This document shows positions 30,101-42,100 of a DNA stretch of 64,000 nt, one piece after another. A model generated the notes under the pieces. That model made no database searches and was not told the origin of the DNA. It saw only the letters and a program-made list of their open reading frames with translations. The stretch is from Apostichopus japonicus (Eukaryota > Echinodermata > Holothuroidea > Aspidochirotida > Stichopodidae): positions 26,179,168 through 26,243,167 of the forward strand of contig NC_092569.1 in the NCBI RefSeq assembly GCF_037975245.1, written 5' to 3'. A program made the translations under genes and the position numbers. Each line of letters begins with the position of its first letter. Within the stretch, counting starts at the first letter, position 1.

Positions 30101-33100
30101 CAAGGAAAGACTTTGTCTAGAACAGCATTCAGCTGCCGATGGAATCCCAAGGTCGAGGTCTGAATCCTGTTCTAGACAAAAGATTTATTTCCTCTGTAAA
30201 AATAAGAACAAAATGGATGATATGAAATAACAAATCCAGATGCCTCGTTATCTTTTCTGTTTCTTTCAGCTTTCCATCTTAATGCATTATTATAAAAAAT
30301 GTCTATAAAAATTGTCTACAAAACTTGAAAAATTGATATTAGTTTGGAATGTTACAAATGTATCTATTTAAATTGGAAGCATTCAAATTTCCTTCCTAAC
30401 TCTTTTCCAACTATTTACTTAAATTGGTGAACACTGAAATATTGTATGAATTTATTACATAATTAACAAAACCAAATTGATTCCATAGTTACATCTTTAT
30501 CTAAATTGATTACACTGAATTGCTTCTCTGATCTCCCTCCCACATTGTTTCATTTAATTATATTTTAATTGGTCTCCTCATTAATAACCCTAGCTTGTCA
30601 CCTTCTGTTCATCATTAAGGACACCCAGCATGACCTGGACTACATCGTTTAATTCATCATTTCATTATATTTTAATTGGTCTCCACATTAATAGCCCTAG
30701 CTTGTCACCTTCTGCTCATCATTAAGGACACCCAGCATGACCTGGACTACATCGTTTAATTCATCATTTCATTATATTTTAATTGGTCTCCTCATTAACA
30801 GCCCTAGCTTGTCACCTTCTGCTCATCATTTAGGACACCCAGCATGACCTGGACTACATCATTTAATTCATCATTTCATTATATTTTAATTGGTCTCCAC
30901 ATTAATGGCCCTAGCTTGTCACCTTCTGCTCATCACTAAGGACACCCAGCATGACCTGGACTACATCGGGGAGACTGTACACCAGCGGGATCAGCTTCTC
31001 GATGTCATCGGGAGATGTCGCTGATCCTAGGTCGTCTGGAAAGACGTAAACCTTACCTACGAGACGAGGGAGAGAAAAAGATCAAGAGATTCGGAAAAGA
31101 GAGATCCAATATTCAAGCATATCTGAGATCAGCGCTGTCTGTTATTCATCTAAAGGATAAAATATGACTAGGAGATGCAGAAAAAAAATAATTATAAAAA
31201 ATTTTAAAAAGTGGGCAATTTCCCCTGATCTTTTGGAATTTTCCCTCTTTCCTGCTACAAAATAAGACAAGTTGTTAAATCCTTATGTCTGACTCTAAAT
31301 CTTCTGATCACGTAACAATATATTTCTTTCTCAGAATGTGAGATGAACAATTGCTCTTTCTCAGAGCATCCATATCCGTTTCTTTGAAAACTTGTATTTC
31401 AAATCAAAATTTACTGAAACGAACATCTGACCGTAGCACTTTAGGGCTCGGCATGGTATCTACGACCAATATACCACAGAGTTTACAGAGATCTCGATAA
31501 AAAAAGCCTTAAGTTCACGAAACTCTCAATTAGATTTAGTAGGTTTTGTTTACCAAAATTTGCTATTAGTTTAGGGGTGGATAATTTATGTATGACCCAA
31601 GAGAGAAGTAAAACATTTAAATTTATACTCTCTGTTTTGCTCACAGAATAAGTTTGTCTGACATAACATAAAACAAGAACACAAAATGTTATTTATTACA
31701 TTCTAACAGCCAAATGCAGAAAGCTTTCATTAATAAACATTAAACCTTGATTGCTGCTTCCAGTAACTTGATGGAACTTACAAAGCAACTCAAGAAGAAA
31801 ATCTACAAATCGTTGTTTGCTCATTATCATTAAATGATACACAGCCATTGTTTTACGAAAGTAACGGTTTTCTTTGATCCGAAGAGACTGAAGAGACAAG
31901 GAGTAGCAGGGTGCTACACACTAATATGCAAATTTGCTACACGAATGCCAAGACGTAATGCAGTCAGTTTGTACACACTGAACCATAGTAATTTTTTATT
32001 TTTATTTTAGCATTTTATGAGAACCCAAATTTCTATACTTCCAAACTGCTACATTAAAGTGCAAAGACCCAAATTATCTTCTGAATCGGTGCCCGAGGGC
32101 GGCAAATAGATTCATACCGGTGATTGCTCTGAAAATATCTCGTAGTGTAACTGTGACCAGGTCATTTGTCAGCATGTTGCTAAGTATGGGTTCGAGAAGC
32201 GTGGAATTTCCAGCGAGTTGGAAAATGTCGGCCATGCTTTCCAGTAATCTGTAGTGAAAGATGGAAAAAGCTATAGTTTAACATCTGTGCTTTGAAATAG
32301 ATGGTTAATGATGTACTAAACACGATGACAAAATATTCCTCTTCCTCCTCTGACATCGACAGTAGCAAGAACGATAACTTTAAAACTTTCAACGAACGAA
32401 GTCTGCATCGCAACGTTGGCAATGCTGAGCACTACAACACTGCAGAGACGTGGCATCGATGACAGAATCTCTCGTAAGTGACAACTGATTTTTCAAAAAA
32501 ATCAAAACAAAGAATGAACGATGGATTTATTGTTCTTGTCATATTGTGAGATATATCTCTGAGAATATTAAACAAAGAAATTCCCATAACAGGGGTACTT
32601 CACCATACACACCATCAATCAAAAGAAGAGAAAGCTTCACCCATGAGGCGTATCCTTCATTTCCATAATAATATAGTAATTGTTCTGGAAGGCAGCTATG
32701 TTTACGGTCGCTAAGCAATCACTCGACGATAGCACTGTTCATGAGCGATCCATGAATTGATTTGATTATTCCAGTCGCTGTTTGACAACTCACTTTTAAG
32801 GAAAGTTACCCAAGATAGTGCCTGGGCATAAATATCAAATAACTTGATCTACCTTTGAACCCCAGTCCACCTTTAAATTGAGACTTCAGTCATGAGAAAA
32901 GGAAGCAGATGCTGAAACTGATCTTGGGTGAAGAAAGAAGAGTGATCTAAACTCACCATAAGGTACTGTGTCAAAAGTAAAATGCTGCAGCCAGGCTGTG
33001 CAGAATGCAAATCTTTTGTGCTATGTAGTTTCACACAATAGGCACCACCACTGGTCTGCAGAGATAATCTCTATTCTTCGATACTGATTCAGCTTAGCTG

Positions 33101-36100
33101 CAGGGGGATTTGCAGCTGGTGCAGCTTTTCATTTCGACACAGTGCCTAAAAACTACAAACTTTTCAAGCCATTTCAAAACATATTCAGTAATAAAAGGGA
33201 AAAAACTGACCTATTAGCAGAGTTGGCATCCCATGGTACTGTTATATTGATGATATATTCAACCAATCTGATGGTCTCCTCATCCAGACCAAGAGAGGTA
33301 AGGAGTGGTCCTAGTTCAGCCAGGTTATCCATGACACTAGGCAAAAGTTCAAAAATAATACAGAATAGCTTTCATTTAATTCACCATATCTTGAGTTAGG
33401 GGAAAAGATATTTGAGATGGGGGGGGGGGGGGTTCAACAAGCAATGTGGAATATTTCTCTCTTCATTATAAGATGCACATTGTTTTGTCGGCAGCACCTA
33501 GCATCGCTTTTTGCAACAAACCATGCTTTTTGTATCACTGCTCCAAAAAATACAATTATATTCTTCCAAACATTTACTGATGGCATTTTCATGGACGTCT
33601 TGCCCGCAAGAAACGTGACAATTAAAATCAGTCACCACCACCTACCTGGTAAAGTTCATATTCAACGGCATCGTCGGCAAGCCATCAACAAACGTTAAAT
33701 TGTAGGTTACGATAAACTGCTGCATAACCTCATCAATATTCATGAGATTAACGATAAACTCCTCCCACAGCTCTTGTGTGTACTGTTGATCAGGAATAGG
33801 GAACAGCTCAGAGGCAGCACTATCGATGATGTAGAAGGTGATCTGAATTAAGCAAAAGATGTGGAAACATTGTCAAGGTCGAATATTTTATATAATATTA
33901 ATGAAAATGTTATTCTTCAAGTATTGCTTTTACATGTCAATTTCACCAAATATGGTCACTAACAATGACATAACTAATAATAAGTCTTCCTATAAACACT
34001 GTTTTAAGATCTGATGAAATGAAAACTCACTAGGGGTATTTTATTAAACTTGGGAAAAACTGTATGGTAAGAAAAGATCATATGAAATAAACCACCTTGT
34101 TTGAAATATGTGATGGTACAACTGAATACAGAAACATTTTATAGTATTTAGAAAACATAAATTTACAAATTTATCAAAAGTTTCATAATTCATTGACATA
34201 TGGCAAAGCTACAAGCCAACTAAGTCTGTGAAAAAAAAAATTTGAATAAATGCGGAACACATAAGACATATGAAGCAAACCAAAGATGATATGCCATTTT
34301 GGTACAGCAGTTTTGAGCTTGATAACATGTTACAGCTGACCACAGGTTTCGCTCATGAAACGTCTGAAAACTCATCTTATGCGTCAAGCATTCATCAATG
34401 CTAACCAATAATTCTTGAGCACCCTTCTCCGGGTGGATAAGCACATATTATAAATCACCATAATAATTTATTATTATTATTATTATTAGAAGCTTGTATG
34501 CTATCTAAAAATGCTAATTCACTCACTAGATAGTCAATTTGTGGAACTTGAAGCAGAACAGCCAACTCCTGAGCAAGGACACCGTAGTCAACGTCACAGA
34601 TGTAATCATCGAATGCCTTCTGACTCTGTTCGGACAGGGTCAGAAGAGCGCTCCTCGCGGCCGGGTTGCAGAACAGGTTATCTGAGGCGAGGGCGCTGTA
34701 GTATTGCGACGACTGTAAAATTGTCAGAATGAGAAGCGGAGAAGATGATCATACTGTAAAATTAACTTCACATCCATTTCATTACAAAATTTCATCTTTT
34801 TTTTTGTGTGTGTGTTTGTGTGTAACTTACGATCGATACTCAAGAACCTTAGAGAAATTTAGGGTGATTTCCTTTCTATACTGCCATTTTTTTTTTAAAC
34901 CGGACCGCTGGAAATGGACTTCTCTGTTAAAATGAGGTCAATTAAATATGATCATATATGCTCCGTTTTGCGAATAAAAAGGACATCAATATCCCCTTAA
35001 TATTGCATCCATATCCATCACATTTCCCCTCCTACCCTACCCCCACCCCCTCTGCATCCACCCCCATCCACACCCGCACACTTCATTACACCCTCTTTTA
35101 GAGAAATAAACACAACAACAAGGGCAAAAATTTGACAACGATATCTATCGACTAAGTTTTCCGATATTTCCGAAGAGTTGCTTCCATATTTGAGTGGCCA
35201 AGATGCTTTTCCAGACCCTTACCTTTAGAGGATCAAGCATGGTCTCCATAATAGCAGTCTGAATATCCCTAGACTGTTTCAGCATCAGCTGAACACCAGA
35301 GAGAAATTTGACAGTTTCTGGGCCTTTGGCTGCGATGTTACCGACACTCAAATCTAAGAAAAAAAGGAATTCGAAGAAACATTGTGCGATTCTGCAAAGG
35401 TATGAATGTCTTTGACCTTTGAAAGGATTCTTCAGGCCAAAATAAAATAAAATGGCTTTGGTCAATGAAAGAGGAACATATCATAAGCATCCTGACAAAA
35501 TTTGTAAATCAACTTCTGCATAGCATATTTAAGATGAAATTGGTAAGGTTGTAACCTTTAGTGGACTTGAAGCAAACAGGTGTGATGTCATAGCTGCACA
35601 CTGAAAGCAAATGCCCTTTGTTTATTTTTCTTCCAACAGTAATTTGGTTTGACCCTTGAATTGGGGGTACCATTTCAACTTTAAGGGGTGTATTAAGGTC
35701 AAATAAAGACAACCACATACGCCAATTTATTTGCTGTTATTCATTTAATGATGCTAATCCTAGTTTCAAGGTACAAACCTGGATGTAACTTTTTGAAGAT
35801 GAACAGAAATTAAATTTTGTCAGTGCGCATCTATGACATCACAAGTTTTGGCTTCAACTTTTTTCAAAATAAGTACAAAATGTATCGACTTCATGATTTT
35901 AATCTTCAAAACAAATTTTTTGGGAACCTCTCATCTGTCACAAATCAATTTATCCATGGGCTATATTTTGCTAATCCAAGTACATGAATCTTTCCTTTAA
36001 GAGACACCAAAGTCTCAACTGCTGGAACTCATGAAATAATTCAGTTTTATTTAGTTTTTGTGTAATGCTTTTTGATGGCTCTCAAGTATGTCTCTTACCA

Positions 36101-39100
36101 AAATATAATCTTTGGTTTCTGTGTACAAACACTGCTATCATACAGTAATACTGTAATAGCAGTATATTACTGTAATATGGAGCATTATATTACTGTAATA
36201 TGGAGCATTATATTACTGAAATATGGAGCAATATATTACTGTATATATGGAGCAGGAGCAGTATATTAACTGTAAACCATACAGTAATATGGAGCATTAT
36301 GTTACTGTAAATCATACAGTAATATGGAGCAGAATATTACTGGAGCAGTATATTACTGTATACATGGAGCAGTATATTATTGTAAACCATACAGTAATAT
36401 GGAGCATTCTATTACTGTAAATCATACAGTAATATGGAGCAGAATATTACTTTAAATCATACAGTAATATGGAGCAGAATATTACTTTAAATCATACAGT
36501 AATATGGAGCAGAATATTACTTTTAATCATACAGTAATATGGAGCAGTATATTACTTTAAATCATACAGTAATATGGAGCAGAATATTACGAGAGCAGTA
36601 TATTACTGTAATATGGAGCAGTATATGACTGTAAATCATACAGTAATATGGAGCAGTATATGACTGTAAATCATACAGTAATATGGAGCAGTATATGACT
36701 GTAAATCATACAGTAATATGGAGCAGTATATGACTGTAAATTATACAGTAATATGGAGCAGTATATGACTGTAAATCATACAGTAATATGGAGCAGTACT
36801 TTCCTGGAGCAGTATATACTGTAATATAGAGCATTATATTACTGTAAATCATACAGTAATATGGAGCACTTGGTATCCATTTCATTACATTCTTCATTGT
36901 AATACCAGACAAATAATTCCCTGAAACTACATATTATGTAAATATAAAGTGAGCAAAATGAAACAGTAATGTAACAAAATCGTGACAAGCTCTCAAAGAG
37001 AAATCTGAACCATACACTTAGTATCTATAAGCCTAGGGAGAATACTTCAAACAGGTTTACCTTCTACAAGATCATAGACCGCAATGCTTGCTTCCACCAA
37101 CAGGTTTGTGACCTCTTGGATAGCAAACTGCTGCTGGACGCTTGGATCAGACAAAAGTTCACCAAAGAGACCATCACGGTTTCCACTCCTATAAAAAGTG
37201 AGGATAAGAATTATCACAGAGATATTATTAACTGTGGTTAGTTAAGTTTCAGTTAAGAGATCCAAGGATTAGGAAGCCTTACAGTAGATTATTTGAGACC
37301 CTATCTGTGTTAGATCCTGGATGAACACCAGCTTATTTCAAGCCTTCTCTTTTCGATCAGTGTTCAGAGGATACTGAGGCAGGGGTGTGAATTCGCTCCC
37401 ATTCCTGCTCCCGGGACCGCTGTTTGATGTCCCCATCCGAAAGTGGATACCCCGGCGAGAGTGGATACCCCTGCATCTGACCACATCCTTAAATACTGAG
37501 GTTGGCGAAGGCACCCCATTCCACATTACTTCAGTGCAGCAATGACAAACAATCAGTGGAAACATTCCAGCTCTAATTGAGACAACTACACAAAACATGT
37601 GATAATAAATTAACAAGAAAAAATTCCAGTCTTAGATGGACTGAAAAGGGTTTATATTTGCCTCAAAAAGCATGTTTTACAATGAATTATATATTTTGGT
37701 GAAGGACAAATGGTGATTAAATGTCATCCCATAGGTATTGTCTTTTTTGGAGATGGAGTTTTAGACAAAGTTTAAAGACTATTTTCTGATTGTGGAAATT
37801 AGAATTTATGACACAGTGGGTTAACATTAACATGTAGGCCTGCAATAAAGGAGCACTCCAGAGATATTAAAGCTAACAATTTTAACATATGGAACAGCTA
37901 ACTATCTACCATGAACACTCAAAGTTAGATTTTTGCTTGGACTATGGTATACCAAGATTGGCATTCTTGCCTAAAACTTTGAATAACAATTCATAGATCT
38001 TAAGGACAAATACTGAAAAACTAATCTTTACCAATCTTTCTGACATTTCATTCACCCCCCACCCCCATATGTGCCTGTTGTTCTATGATATTCTTCCATT
38101 CTAACATATTCCCCCCCCCCCCACTAGTATGTCTTTGAAATACTCACATCTGATCTGCAAGTTGTTGCAACATTTGCACGTTCAAGTAGTTTCCGAGCCT
38201 CTCAAAGGCAGCTGCCCACTCCTCCGGAGTTCCGGTGACGTCCACATCTGTACTGAGCGTGGCTGGGTCAAACGGGACCAGCAACGATGAGGCAATGGCG
38301 TCCTGATACTCAATCTGCTTCAGGATCAGAGAGTTAAAGCTGGCGAGCTCTAGGACTGACCGGTCAATATCACTCGGATCTGTGATACTGACCGAAACAA
38401 TGTCCAAAAACTGAAAAGAAAAAACAAAGAATTGCCATTGAACAACAGAAAAAAAGTGACGCAGGGAAAGAGCCAGAAATTGATTTGATATCGCATGGTA
38501 AATTTAGTTACAAAATTGTTGCATGAATGTAGAGCAAACTGCATAATTTCAAATTTATGTCTTTTACAACCAATGATGGGAGGCTTAAAGTTTATGGGGC
38601 CAGAGATGGTAATATGTTGACATCTTTACACCTAGAACTAAGAAAAGGTTACAAATCTGTTATCAAAAAATAATTCAGCACAAAATATTTCAGTACCTTC
38701 CACATCCTATTACACAATTAGACATTACACATATTTCAATCCTTTATTTGGGAAATATTTCCAGTAATCATAAATTCCTACCCTATGAACACTGTTACTC
38801 AATGGATACACTCTTACCAACAACACATCTCTACCCAAAATACAATCACATTTTCCATTTGAAGTAATTCTTACCAAATAATCACATTTCTTACCAAATG
38901 GAACACATTATCACCCTATGAACACAGTTACCCTATGAATAGATTCTGACCCTTAAAACACTTTCTCATCCTACATTATTACACTGTGAACACATTCATA
39001 CGTATTAAATTAACCATATTCTCACCCAATTAAAATCCTCAAACTGAAATAATATACCTTGGTGTGATGAACATACTCATTGTTTACTAACACACTTATT

Positions 39101-42100
39101 CTTAATACCCAAAGCAAGACAATCAAATCAAAGTTAACAGATTTCTTAGAAACTAAGAAAAGATTACAGATCTTAGATCTGTTTGCAACTAAATAAGTCA
39201 TGTGAGCTCTTGCCATCAAAATACCTTCTTTTCGATCTCGGGAAACTTCCAGTATGCTCTCTGCCTTTCCCAGAATGCAACAGGGTCAAACATACATATC
39301 TCCACGAGCTGGTCGGTTGTGACGAGTGGAGTGATTGCAGCAAGGAAGGACTCCGAGCAGAGTTCAAAGGTCACGTTAGAAAAAGTTGAATTGATCACCG
39401 ACTGTGGAGATTAAATAGGAAGGCATCAGACGTTTACTCGATCTTATAAATATGGCAACAAAACAATGGAAATGTTACAACCTCTCTGGACCATGTTTTT
39501 AAGTTTTAAAATTTGCTGCCATTGCATAACGTGGTTTATAACTGTTTGCCATTGTGATCGGATGATTTGATAAGATCTACTTATTTACAAAGAAATCTCT
39601 AAATTGATATTAATATGGCTGAACATAAGGTATTCTCTTTAAACATAGACTTGACCATGAAGTTTGTCCAATTTAGACAAATGGACTGCTGATAACATGA
39701 TTGCAAATTTATCCCATAAACTACGTTATGTTTTTATGTTTTTAACTTTTTGCCATTTCTGTTCGATATACAATCTTGTGTAAAAGTAAGTTGGACTGAC
39801 GTTTCGATCCTAGCAGGATCTTCTTCAAAGGCTAAATGACAAGTAACAGTAACAGAAGGGACAAAAACACGCACAGAATACAGACAGGTTAACGAGCATG
39901 GTGAACACAAAGAGATCAATGTAAGGGGATAAGTAGACAAGGGATGGAGAGAAGAAAGAAACCAACAGGGGAAGAGGAGAGGTAGGGCCAACCTACTTTT
40001 ACACATTCTCTTACACAGGCTCTCTAGTGGATAAGCAGTTTGCTAACAGTTTTATTTTATTTTGATATAAAATCTTGACAGAAGTTGAATCGTCGAAACC
40101 CACTATTACAGAAATTGAGTAAAGATCGTAACATTAGCTAAAATTTAACAGAAGCAACACCAAAGGCTTTCTTTAAAGTGTTTAACATTATTCAGGCCAA
40201 AAGTGTTCACATATTTAGCATAATAGCTAAACAAACCAGCTTACCTCGATGAACAAGGGACTTAGAATATTCTTAAGGAGAATCTCAGTGGCATCTGGTC
40301 CAATCTGTAAAATGAGCCCATTCAAGTCATCCTGAGGGCTGTTTCTAAGTAGCGTGATTAAGGCGTGCTCTGTAAACGAAGCAAGAATCAAGAGTTTCTA
40401 GATATTTAGCTTGAATATTTCATCAGACTAATGTTTATGAGTACAAGAAGACTTCCCCATGGGAATGGGTACACCAGTAGGAGTACAAGGCTCCAAAAAT
40501 GAGTATCAGTACTCAAATTTGCAATAGTATTTGTACAGACTTCTCCTTGGAATGAGTACACCAGTACAAGGCTCTGAGAATAAATAGGAGTACTTAAGTT
40601 TGCACTAGTGTCTACAGAGTTCCCCTTGGGATGGGTACACCAATACGAGTACAAGACTTGAAGCATGAGTATGAATACTGAATTTCTACGCTAGCATCTC
40701 TACTAGCTACATTCAAACTTCCAGATATCCATGAGCACAAGCCCATGAGGATGAGTACAAAAGTACAAGTACAGGCAACAATGATAGAATATGAGTAAGT
40801 ACTCACTAAAACACTACTATTTAATGAAACCTGACAGAATGAAAGCATTTACATTCAGATTTTCCTTCAAGTTGTGTCACTCACTTGGAATGACTACAAC
40901 TGGACCTGCTAACTTGAGAGGAGAAAAAAAGAGATAAATCATTTACTCCCACATTGCTTCTTTGGGAGGTGAAGAATTATCCAAGATTATCAAGAGTATG
41001 ATCCTCCAGCCCCCCATCCTCATAAGAGTGATCCGTTGAGTCGACTCGCAGCATCTCCTGTTACTACCATTCATAAAAACCATTTCAAGAATTAAAACTG
41101 TCAAACTCACCTTGTGGAACCTCACACAGGATACTTGCAATGTCATTATTACACTCCGTGGTATACCAGAGGCCACTGTTACCAAAGTTGGCCACCCCGC
41201 ATCCCTCCTGCCCTTCACCTTTGTCCCAGTTGGTGTAATAGACTTGGCTGCCATCCAACCATATCTTATCAGGTATGTCGATTCCGAGCCAGGTGGGTAA
41301 GTCCTCACTGGGAGAGAAACAGATTATAGAGCTCACTCACTCCAAGATGACAATTGATTGTGGTATTCAATTGATACAAACATAACTTCTCCCATGAAGC
41401 AAGAACACTTAATAAATATAACATCCACTGTTGTTTTGAATGAATTTTTATAACATTTCTGCTGTAGTACAAATCATTTCAGTACCATTCACATATATCC
41501 TGTTCATATCATGTGACTACATGGTTTTTTTCTTCTATGAAACAATACCTACAAAGCTTATTATTTTTTTTCCCTACGCTGACAGGCACAAGTCCAATCC
41601 GACCATATGTGCCTAAGCAGTCGGGTCCAAACATATTAGATACCTACTGGGCATGGTAGGCTGTATACGTACGTTTGTGATATCCATAATAATCATTAAA
41701 AAAATGGGCTTTCCGGTTATCTGGACGTGTTCAAGAAAGCACCTCAAACGTTATACTGTATGTATGCGGATCTACGCAGGCAGCTACACTGTGTACTACT
41801 CAACTATGCCTTACGTAATTCCTTCATTCTCACTGCATCGGTCCTTTGTACACACAACCAATTTTAGAAGATACAACACAGTTTATGTCGATACTGAAAT
41901 AAGCAAGCGGCGGACACCACAACTGATAAAATCCATTGTATCTTTTACACCCCAAGGCAATTGTTTATTTACATTTGTCAACGTTTAACCGGGCTTCATG
42001 CTGTTATCTTCGACCACATGGTAGCCTAACACCACACTTAGTCAATGGGAAATCAGCCTAACCATCGGTTAACAACAACAAAAAATCACACTTTGTGTAG

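Noticed and set aside
36072-36420. Plus-strand frames with repeated M-E-H-Y-I-T-V
   Set aside because: By-products of the 35-bp satellite.
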